Source: an uncultured Prevotellaceae bacterium (lineage in GTDB: Bacteria > Bacteroidota > Bacteroidia > Bacteroidales > Bacteroidaceae). From it: a stretch of 17,151 bases of DNA. Numbering within the stretch: the stretch's first letter is position 1; each line of letters opens with the position of its first letter. The DNA is taken from positions 1-17,151 of the forward strand of contig CAMZHB010000003.1 of assembly GCA_947306605.1 (NCBI GenBank), given 5' to 3'. The notes below the pieces were generated by a model, which worked only from the letters and a program-made list of their open reading frames with translations, searched no databases and was not told where the DNA came from. The position numbers and the translations under genes were made by a program. Positions 7,698 through 14,137 of this stretch are shown here, piece after piece.

Positions 7698-8492
7698 TTA
7701 CATCATGGTTTCCATGGCTTGCTGCAGGAAGAAGACGGCATCCCCTTCTTTCTGCGAATCCAGTGAATTGATGAGGCTTTGCAAGCTGTCTATCACTTGT
7801 TCCCGTTCCTTGTTACGGTCGACAAATACATCCTTATATTGTCTGCACATATTGAACAGACTCATGGACGACGTCGTTCGGGTTTGCTTGTCTTTCAGGG
7901 TGGGGAATTTCTTGATTTGGAAGTTGAACTTGCGCATGAAATCCTCTAAATTCCCTGACGGCTTGTTTTGAATCACTGAAGGTATGCTTCCGTAGGTTTC
8001 CACCAGTTTTCCTTCAATCATGCCGCCATTTTCCACCCACTCCACAGCGTATGCGTAACGGTGGGAATGGGTTATGTCTTTCGAATCCAACAGCAAGATG
8101 CACATATAATGGCTGTTCTTCATCTCACCAATCACATAGCTCTTTTGGGTATCGTTACTGTACACCAGACGTTCCTGGTTGGTATCGCCAGCCGTACGAC
8201 TCGAAACGGAATAACAATTCTTGCTGTTACGCTCATTCTCCAAAACGGTCAGGACGTTGTCTAAAGAGCGACGCTTACCCTTGTCCATCTTAAAATTGTA
8301 AACATTGAGCAACAACGAGAGGGGACGGTCGGGCAGAGTCACTTCGTGCTGTTCGTTAAAATGCTTACTCACTTCGATACCTTTCGTATTGTAGAAACTC
8401 TCGAAGGCACGTTTCACATTTTCCTGCGCCTGCATCGGAACAAGCGCCATGGCAGCGACCACAAGCGCGGTCAGAATTCTTAATGGTTTCAT
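7698..8492 (-). CDS. Secreted protein of unknown function next to anti-sigma gene
   Basis: A 264-residue protein with a clear Sec signal peptide (residues about 1-22, MKPLRILTALVVAAMALVPM then QA), so it acts in the periplasm or at the surface. There is no lipobox Cys, and the body has no membrane segment. The body is a mix of short strands and helices, with a Lys/Arg-rich middle (MDKGKRRSLDNVLTVLENER) and a C-terminal helical stretch with heptad-like spacing (REQVIDSLQSLINSLDSQ), ending in METMM. I do not recognise the family; Bacteroidetes often carry such conserved proteins of unknown function beside ECF sigma/anti-sigma pairs. It starts 21 nt after the anti-sigma-like gene's stop, so the two are likely co-transcribed. 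It may bind or report to the anti-sigma protein, but that is inference from position only. Confidence 0.75.
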   Translation of the reverse strand: MKPLRILTALVVAAMALVPMQAQENVKRAFESFYNTKGIEVSKHFNEQHEVTLPDRPLSLLLNVYNFKMDKGKRRSLDNVLTVLENERNSKNCYSVSSRTAGDTNQERLVYSNDTQKSYVIGEMKNSHYMCILLLDSKDITHSHRYAYAVEWVENGGMIEGKLVETYGSIPSVIQNKPSGNLEDFMRKFNFQIKKFPTLKDKQTRTTSSMSLFNMCRQYKDVFVDRNKEREQVIDSLQSLINSLDSQKEGDAVFFLQQAMETMM

Positions 8493-8513
8493 TTTTCTAT
8501 TTCTTTAAGTTAT

Positions 8514-9203
8514 TTACATCACATTGAGCGGTTCTTCCTGCATTTCGAGTTGTTCTATCCGCGCCATATAATCGGCATACTCGCGCTCGGCCCGCTCTAA
8601 CTTTTCTTCATACTCGCGCAGCATCTCCTGACGAGCCAGTTCATGCTGCCACATCTCTTCCTCTTTGCGGAGCATGGCCTTCTCAAAAGCCAGGGCTCGC
8701 TCTTCGGCCGAGAGTTCGGGCCGGGTTTGAGGCTTTGGCTTGGCCTTGGCCGAACGCTTCGGGGTGGCAGGCTTGACATCTGCCACGACCGGTTCTGCAA
8801 CATCCGCCGCAACCGGCACCACGCGCTCCGCTACCGGTGGCTGCGGTTGCACCGCTTCCGTCATCAGCGGCTGCTGTTGCGGGACGCTCAGGCGATGGCC
8901 TATCATGAAGACCAGCACGGCCACCGCAGCCACGGCGGCCACACGGCCCACCGTGAGCCAAACCACACGCTTTTGGCGGCGGCGCACACCGGCATCGAAT
9001 TCGTCTGTCAGGTCTTCGTCCAACCAACAGTCGGCCTCAGCACCGCCCACAGACGGACTGAGCATACCCACAAGCGCCTGCCACTCGGAAGGCACGCGAT
9101 GCGTGAGCAGCCAGTCAAGTAACTCGCGCTCCTCGCGCGGCGACGTTTGGCCGTCGAAATACTTTTGCACCAGCGTTTCCGCTTGTTTTGGGGTTTCTAT
9201 CAT
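8514..9203 (-). CDS. Anti-sigma-factor-like single-pass membrane protein with C-terminal coiled coil
   Basis: A 229-residue protein. The N-terminal part (ETLVQKYFDGQTSPREERELLDWLL, roughly residues 9-33, given here as pieces: ETLVQKYFDG, then QTSPREERELLDWLL) matches the short helical start of Bacteroidetes anti-sigma proteins that hold the sigma factor. A single membrane segment lies at about 80-105 (LTVGRVAAVAAVAVLVFMIG). After it come a Pro/Val-rich linker, a Lys/Pro-rich patch (KRSAKAKPKP) and a strongly charged coiled coil at about 165-223. There is no FecR sensor domain. The start at 9203 is preferred because it places the conserved helix at the usual distance from the N-terminus and leaves 23 nt after the sigma gene; a start at 9248 would overlap the sigma gene. 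The likely job is to sequester the sigma factor at the inner membrane and release it on an envelope signal. The fold and position are seen; the mechanism is inferred. Confidence 0.8.
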   Translation of the reverse strand: MIETPKQAETLVQKYFDGQTSPREERELLDWLLTHRVPSEWQALVGMLSPSVGGAEADCWLDEDLTDEFDAGVRRRQKRVVWLTVGRVAAVAAVAVLVFMIGHRLSVPQQQPLMTEAVQPQPPVAERVVPVAADVAEPVVADVKPATPKRSAKAKPKPQTRPELSAEERALAFEKAMLRKEEEMWQHELARQEMLREYEEKLERAEREYADYMARIEQLEMQEEPLNVM

Positions 9204-9226
9204 GGTTCTGTCATCATTTTTCACTG

Positions 9227-9721
9227 TTAATCTTTCAATGTCTCCCACAACCGGCGCCGCGCTTTCGAGAGCAGGGCACTCACGCTGCGCTCCGTCAAAC
9301 CCGTGGCCTGGGCTATCTCGGCCACACCCATGCCCCGGTCGCGACTGAGGCGGAAGATGCGGCCCTCCGACTCGGGCAAAGACGCAATGGCCCTGGCCAA
9401 GCGCCGCTCGTCCTCGCTCATCTCAAGCAATGTCTGCGGCGACGCCCCGTCGGCAGGCTCCAGCGGCCCGGAAGTCTCGGAAAGCTCTACAAAACGCTGG
9501 CTGCGGCGCTGCGAAACGCACACGTTTTTCACCGTACGGACAGCAAAGGCTTCGAGCGAACCGATCTGGTCCAGACGGCCACGCAACTGCCACAGTCTGA
9601 CGGTCGTCTCCTGCACCGCATCGTCGGCCTCGGCCGACGCACCGCCCCACCAGCGGCGTGCCACCCGCAGGAGAAGCGGACGCAACCGCATCAATTCCGC
9701 TGTCAGAGCCTCGTTACTCAT
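9227..9721 (-). CDS. ECF-type RNA polymerase sigma factor (sigma-70 family)
   Basis: A 164-residue protein with the two-domain layout of extracytoplasmic-function sigma factors. Region 2 covers about residues 10-75 and contains the hallmark ADDAVQETTVRLWQL (core binding and -10 recognition). A linker follows, and region 4 covers about 105-160 with LPESEGRIFRLS and the helix-turn-helix VAEIAQATGLTERSVSALLS, then KARRRLWETL. The start at 9721 (MSNEAL) is chosen over an upstream Met at 9751, whose extra ten residues (cysteine-rich) are not family-like. The anti-sigma-like gene begins 23 nt after the stop, the usual arrangement for a co-expressed, reciprocally regulated pair. Target genes are not shown by the sequence; the barrel gene downstream is a candidate. 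Confidence 0.93.
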   Translation of the reverse strand: MSNEALTAELMRLRPLLLRVARRWWGGASAEADDAVQETTVRLWQLRGRLDQIGSLEAFAVRTVKNVCVSQRRSQRFVELSETSGPLEPADGASPQTLLEMSEDERRLARAIASLPESEGRIFRLSRDRGMGVAEIAQATGLTERSVSALLSKARRRLWETLKD

Positions 9722-9806
9722 GCTTTCTATTGTACAGACGCATAAACCCACGCAATGTTAATGAAAAAATCCCACTTTTTTCGCGACCGGCCCTGTTTTT
9801 TTATTA

Positions 9807-9957
9807 TCTCACGGCTTTTCCGGCAACAAAACCTCCGGTTCATGCCCAAGAAGCACCACGTCATATCCACAAGACGGCGCTTCATCTCCCCGAAACGGCG
9901 CCTCAGTTCCCCGAAACGGCGCGTCGGCTATCTTAAGCGGTGTGATTGGCGTTTTGC
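9807..9957 (+). repeat. 21-bp degenerate tandem repeat array C (divergent promoter region)
   Basis: About seven units with an exact 21-bp step lie in the 391-bp gap between the divergent sigma and typA genes. The core units at 9895-9915 and 9916-9936 both begin ACGGCGC, and the preceding unit at 9874 begins ACGGCGC as well. More degenerate units continue left (TTCATGCCC near 9839, GTCATATCC near 9860, TTCATCTCC near 9881 show the 21-bp step) and one to the right (GCGGTGTG at 9937). Unlike the other arrays, neighbouring units are all direct, so no strong hairpin forms. The rest of the gap holds an AT-rich stretch near 9758-9812, and the typA promoter near its right end. Confidence 0.75.
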
Positions 9958-10048
9958 TCATCCCATGTTCATTTTAGTACATATTTTACCCGCCACACCA
10001 TAAGTTTCGGTCGCCCGGAAAAGCCACGGAATGAAAACGAGTTTCCTT

Positions 10049-10080
10049 TTTGGCTCTTCGCTCATTTATTCGTAATTTTG
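10049..10080 (+). promoter_or_regulatory. Bacteroidetes-type housekeeping promoter of typA
   Basis: A perfect -7 box TAATTTTG (consensus TAnnTTTG) lies at 10073-10080, and a -33 TTTG at 10049-10052, 20 nt apart. This is the arrangement recognised by the Bacteroidetes primary sigma factor. The predicted transcript starts about 6-8 nt past the -7 box, giving a leader of about 25 nt before the typA ATG at 10113, with a GAGAAGG purine tract at 10094-10100. Confidence 0.85.
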
Positions 10081-10112
10081 CACCCGAATTTTTGAGAAGG
10101 ACAAAGAAAACC

Positions 10113-11921
10113 ATGCAGAACATCAGAAACATCGCCATCATCGCCCATGTAGACCACGGCAAGACGACGCTTGTGGACAACATGCTCAAGGCCGGCCACC
10201 TCTTCCGCGACCCGGGACAGGCCGGCAATCTCATCCTCGACAACAACGACCTGGAGCGCGAGCGGGGCATCACCATCCTGTCGAAGAACGTTTCGATTGT
10301 CTATAAGGACGTCAAGATTAACATCATCGACACTCCGGGCCACGCCGACTTCGGCGGCGAGGTGGAGCGCGTGCTGGGCATGGCCGACGGTTGTCTGCTG
10401 CTGGTGGACGCCTTCGAAGGACCAATGCCGCAGACACGTTTCGTGTTGGAAAAGGCACTGAAGATAGGCCTGAAGCCCATCGTCGTAGTGAACAAGGTGG
10501 ACAAGCCCAACTGCCGCCCCGAAGAGGTGTACGAGATGGCCTTCGACCTGATGTTCAACCTCGGCGCCACGGAAGACCAGCTGGATTTCCCCGTGGTTTA
10601 CGGTTCCGCCAAACAGGGCTGGATGGGCGAAGACTGGCGCAAGCCGACACAGGACATCACCTACCTGCTCGACAAGATTGTGGAAGTGATTCCCGCCCCG
10701 CAGGTGACCGAAGGCTCGCTGCAGACACTCATCACCTCGCTCGACTACTCGAACTACACGGGACGCATCGCCGTGGGACGCGTGGGACGCGGCGAGATAT
10801 GCGAAGGCATGAACGTGACCATCGCCCACCGCGACGGCACGCAGGAGAAAACGAAAATCAAGGAACTCCACACGTTCGAGGGCATGGGCCACGTGAAAAC
10901 CGACCGCGTCGGCGCCGGCGACATCTGCGCCGTCATCGGACTGGAGAACTTCGAAATAGGCGACACCATCTGTGACTTCGAAAACCCGGAACCCCTGCCG
11001 CCCATCAAGATAGACGAGCCCACCATGTCGATGCTTTTCACCATCAACAACTCGCCCTTCTTCGGACAGGAAGGCAAGTTCTGCACCAGCCGCCAGATTG
11101 AAGAACGCCTGCAGCGCGAACTGCAGAAGAATCTGGCCCTGCGCGTCGAAAAAGGCGAGAACTTCGACAGCTGGATTGTCTCCGGCCGCGGTGTGCTTCA
11201 CCTTTCCGTGCTCATCGAGACCATGCGCCGCGAAGGCTACGAACTGCAGGTGGGACAGCCACAGGTCATCTACAAGACTATCGACGGCCAGCGATGCGAA
11301 CCTATCGAGGAACTCACCATTAACGTGCCCGAGGAATTCTCCAGCAAAATCATCGACATGATTACCCGCCGCAAGGGCGAAATGACGGCTATGGAGACAC
11401 AGGGTGACCGCGTGAACATCGCCTTCGACATCCCCTCGCGCGGCATCATAGGACTGCGCACCAACATACTTACCGCCAGCCAGGGCGAAGCCATCATGGC
11501 CCACCGCTACAAGGAATACCAGCCCTACAAGGGCGACATGGAACGCCGCGTCAACGGCTCGCTCGTGGCCTCGGAGGGCGGCACCGTCTTCGCCTACGCT
11601 CTCGATAAACTGCAGGACCGCGGACGCTTCTTCATATCGCCACAAGACCAGGTGTACAGCGGACAAGTGGTCGGCGAACATGTGCACGAGAACGATATCG
11701 TCATCAACGTGACCAAGGCGAAGCAACTTACCAACGTCCGCGCCAGCGGAACCGACGAAAAGGCACATATCATCCCGCCCGTCATCTTCTCACTCGAGGA
11801 AGCCCTCGAATACATCAAGGAGGACGAGTACGTTGAAGTGACGCCCAAGTCGATGCGCATGCGCAAAATCATCCTTGACCATCTGGAAAGAAAGCGCTCA
11901 GGACGCTACAACGAAGCTTGA
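10113..11921 (+). CDS. typA: Translational GTPase TypA/BipA
   Basis: A 602-residue ribosome-binding GTPase of the elongation-factor-G family, involved in 50S subunit assembly and stress or low-temperature growth. All GTPase motifs are visible: G1 AHVDHGKT (11-18), switch-I RERGIT (49-54), G3 DTPGHADFGGEVER (73-86), G4 NKVD (127-130) and G5 SAK (165-167). The length is normal for TypA, and the C-terminal TypA-specific region (GIIGLRTNILTASQGEAIM, then YKEYQPYKGDMERRVNGSLV) is complete, ending in an Arg/Lys-rich tail. The start at 10113 (MQNIRNIAIIAH) matches the family; an in-frame upstream Met at 10050 would lie between the promoter boxes and cannot be used by that transcript. The glycosidase gene starts 39 nt downstream with no hairpin between, so read-through is possible. 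Confidence 0.98.
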   Translation: MQNIRNIAIIAHVDHGKTTLVDNMLKAGHLFRDPGQAGNLILDNNDLERERGITILSKNVSIVYKDVKINIIDTPGHADFGGEVERVLGMADGCLLLVDAFEGPMPQTRFVLEKALKIGLKPIVVVNKVDKPNCRPEEVYEMAFDLMFNLGATEDQLDFPVVYGSAKQGWMGEDWRKPTQDITYLLDKIVEVIPAPQVTEGSLQTLITSLDYSNYTGRIAVGRVGRGEICEGMNVTIAHRDGTQEKTKIKELHTFEGMGHVKTDRVGAGDICAVIGLENFEIGDTICDFENPEPLPPIKIDEPTMSMLFTINNSPFFGQEGKFCTSRQIEERLQRELQKNLALRVEKGENFDSWIVSGRGVLHLSVLIETMRREGYELQVGQPQVIYKTIDGQRCEPIEELTINVPEEFSSKIIDMITRRKGEMTAMETQGDRVNIAFDIPSRGIIGLRTNILTASQGEAIMAHRYKEYQPYKGDMERRVNGSLVASEGGTVFAYALDKLQDRGRFFISPQDQVYSGQVVGEHVHENDIVINVTKAKQLTNVRASGTDEKAHIIPPVIFSLEEALEYIKEDEYVEVTPKSMRMRKIILDHLERKRSGRYNEA

Positions 11922-11960
11922 CCGATCGCTCACAGGCACTCAACCCTCACCACTGCTATC

Positions 11961-13895
11961 ATGAAACGAATCCTGACAATGGTCCTGTGCTTGACAGCCA
12001 TGGCGGCACAGGCACAGATACCTGAGGAAAACTACTTCACGGACATCTTCCCCGACACATGGGTGGCCACCGACGGCGTCGGGCGAAAGACACCGACGGC
12101 CGGGGAAGTACAGTTTAAGACCGACAAGCCACGTACCGTGGGCATCTTCTACATTACCTGGCACACACAGAATTTACACAACGGGAAGCCCTACAAGGCC
12201 GACGTATCGAAAGTGCTGGAGCAAGACCCCAACGCAGCCCGCAACAACGACAGCCCGGCATGGACCACAGGCTCTTACCATTGGGGCGAGCCGGAATACG
12301 GTTATTTCCTGAGCCAGGACGAATACGTGATACGCCATGACCTGTCGATGCTGGCCGATGCCGGCGTGGACGTGCTCATACTTGACGTGACGAATGCCGT
12401 AAGATATTGGGATGAATGGGAGGTTCTTTTCCGCACAATGGAGACCATGAAGGCGGAGGGCAACAAAGTACCCAAATTCTGCTTCTGGGCTTTCAACGGA
12501 CAGGTCATTTCCGTTGTCCAGAGCCTTTATGAAAGATATTACAAGGAGCCCAAATACCAAGACCTCTGGTTCTATTGGGACGGCAAGCCCCTGCTTCTCT
12601 ACAACGCCACTCCCACTTTCGACGCCAACCCCAACGGGGGGCAGCACGACGTGGCCGATTATTCGGAAGAAGTGAAAACGTTCTTCACGCTGCGCAACAT
12701 GTGGTGGGGCTACGACCGCTGGGGAGGGAAGAGATATATCGGAACGGAAGACAACTGGTCCTTCGGCCAAGAGCTGAACGACGAGCACGTGGCCGCATAC
12801 TCGCCAAAAGAGCGCACTGCCACCCACCGGGGACGTCTCGAGGAGTTTTCCGTCACGCCGGCCCAGCATCCCATTTCCATCGTGGGAAAGAGTTGGCGCA
12901 TCGGGACCAAAGAGCCGGAGCTCAACGAGACAGACATGCCCAAGAAGGCTTACGTTCCCTTCCTTGACGAAGTGCGCGAGAACCCCACCCAATACGGCAT
13001 CTACTTCCAGGACCGTTGGGACGAAGCCCTCCAGGTTGACCCCGATTTCATTTATCTCAACGACTGGAACGAATGGACGGCAGGAAAATATCCCAACGGC
13101 AAGGACCCCTCCGGCCAAGCGGACATGAACATCGACTTCCTGGGCAGGAAAGGCAATCCGTTCTACTTCGTGGACCAATACAATGCCGAGTTCAACCGCA
13201 CCATCGCCCCCATGAAGGGAGGATACACCGACAACTACTACATGCAGATGGTCGAGAACATACGCCGCTACAAAGGTGTGCGCCAGATTCCCGAGAACAC
13301 CGGCAGCCAGAAAATCCAGGTGGACGGGATGTTCCACGACTGGGCCTCCGGAGGCGTGGCGTACCGGGACACGCGCAACGACGTGACACACCGCGACCAC
13401 AACGGATACGGAGACCTCCACTACACCAACCGTTCGGGCCGCAACGACATTATTCTGAGCCGTGTGGCCGTTGACAAGAAGAACATCTACTTCTACGCCG
13501 AAGCGGCGAACGCCATCACGGCGCACAGCGGCAACAACTGGATGCTCCTCTTCATCGACATCGACCAGGACGCCAACACCGGTTGGGAGGGATACGATTA
13601 CCTTATTAATAAAAAGGTTGTGGACGACACCCGGACCACTCTGATGCGCTACGACAACGCCACCCGCCAGTGGCAGGAAGCCGGCACGCTGAAGTACGCC
13701 GTCAGCGACTGCCGGATAGAACTCGCCGTTCCACGTCAGCTAATCCGTCTGAAAGGCGGCGACACGCTCATTTTCGATTTCAAATGGGCCGACAACCCGG
13801 CGGACCTTCAGAACGTGATTTCCCTCTGCACAGACGGCGACACCGCCCCCAACCGCCGCTTCAACTACCGCTTCATCTGGAAGAAGAATCCATAG
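11961..13895 (+). CDS. Secreted GH99/GH71-like glycoside hydrolase with C-terminal CBM9-like domain
   Basis: A 644-residue exported protein. The signal peptide is residues 1-19 (MKRILTMVLCLTAMAAQAQ). Residues about 58-415 look like a (beta/alpha)8 barrel of the GH99/GH71-like group: strand GIFYITWH at 61-68, YVIRHDLSMLADAGVDVLIL and DVTN at 122-145, FCFWAFNG at 173-180, and a C-terminal strand motif YLNDWNEWTAGKY at 365-377, whose DWNEW resembles the catalytic-side motif of endo-mannanase-type proteins. Residues about 450-644 resemble a CBM9/DOMON-like sugar-binding sandwich (DGMFHDWA at 455-462, NIYFYAEAAN, LLFIDIDQDANTGWEG). The substrate is unknown; I infer a polysaccharide or glycan with mannose- or glucose-type linkages from family resemblance. 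The active-site acids cannot be assigned with certainty by eye. It may share a transcript with typA (39-nt gap), which would be an unusual pairing. Confidence 0.72.
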   Translation: MKRILTMVLCLTAMAAQAQIPEENYFTDIFPDTWVATDGVGRKTPTAGEVQFKTDKPRTVGIFYITWHTQNLHNGKPYKADVSKVLEQDPNAARNNDSPAWTTGSYHWGEPEYGYFLSQDEYVIRHDLSMLADAGVDVLILDVTNAVRYWDEWEVLFRTMETMKAEGNKVPKFCFWAFNGQVISVVQSLYERYYKEPKYQDLWFYWDGKPLLLYNATPTFDANPNGGQHDVADYSEEVKTFFTLRNMWWGYDRWGGKRYIGTEDNWSFGQELNDEHVAAYSPKERTATHRGRLEEFSVTPAQHPISIVGKSWRIGTKEPELNETDMPKKAYVPFLDEVRENPTQYGIYFQDRWDEALQVDPDFIYLNDWNEWTAGKYPNGKDPSGQADMNIDFLGRKGNPFYFVDQYNAEFNRTIAPMKGGYTDNYYMQMVENIRRYKGVRQIPENTGSQKIQVDGMFHDWASGGVAYRDTRNDVTHRDHNGYGDLHYTNRSGRNDIILSRVAVDKKNIYFYAEAANAITAHSGNNWMLLFIDIDQDANTGWEGYDYLINKKVVDDTRTTLMRYDNATRQWQEAGTLKYAVSDCRIELAVPRQLIRLKGGDTLIFDFKWADNPADLQNVISLCTDGDTAPNRRFNYRFIWKKNP

Positions 13896-13909
13896 CAGCG
13901 CTCACCTTT

Positions 13910-14056
13910 TTGGACACTCCGGGGACAGGGGCCGGATTTCAGTGCCCAGAAGTCGGACATCGGGCCGCAGAAACGGCGTTTCAAAATTTTGAGACGCCGT
14001 TTCTGATTTGCCACATTTGGCATCCTGTGATAACAAACGAGTTACAAAACGTTGGG
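13910..14056 (+). repeat. 21-bp degenerate tandem repeat array D
   Basis: Seven units in exact 21-bp register start at 13910, 13931, 13952, 13973, 13994, 14015 and 14036, inside the 242-bp gap between convergent genes. The central unit (13973-13993) begins ACGGCGTTTC and ends AAAATTTTGAG; the unit at 14036 still matches it at about 14 of 21 positions. The two central units are inverted and form a near-perfect 36-bp palindrome (13969-14004; one G-U pair), with almost no loop beyond AAAATTTT. Orientation is the same as arrays A to C. Confidence 0.8.
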
Positions 14057-14082
14057 TTTTAACGTGAAAAGTTTTGACAAAA

Positions 14083-14114
14083 ACGCGCGGTTTACCCTGT
14101 GGTAAGCCGCGCGT
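14083..14114 (-). terminator. Rho-independent terminator of the ADP-ribosylglycohydrolase/VCBS gene
   Basis: The arm ACGCGCGGTTTACC (14083-14096) and its partner GGTAAGCCGCGCGT (14101-14114) form a 14-bp stem with a single G-U pair and a 4-nt loop. On the minus strand the stem is followed by TTTTTGTC, a classic U tract, 23 nt past the stop codon at 14138. The sequence differs from the 21-bp repeat family. The palindrome at 13969-14004 may serve the converging glycosidase transcript. Confidence 0.85.
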
Positions 14115-14137
14115 CCGAATATGGGCTACTAAGCCAG

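Noticed and set aside
9753..9760. TAACATTG (minus strand) as a -7 box for the sigma gene
   Set aside because: It has one mismatch to TAnnTTTG, and no TTTG lies at the right distance upstream, so it is too weak to list as a promoter.
9870..9936. Array C as a short CRISPR array
   Set aside because: The 21-bp units are contiguous with no unique spacers, and no cas gene is nearby.
9755..10003. 82-codon open frame on the plus strand as a small protein gene
   Set aside because: No promoter or initiation signal is evident and its content is mostly the repeat array; kept only as part of the heptad hypothesis.
10062..11768. Long open frame (about 570 codons) on the minus strand across typA
   Set aside because: It is antisense to an unmistakable typA, with no domain or signal of its own; expected from the GC-rich codon use.
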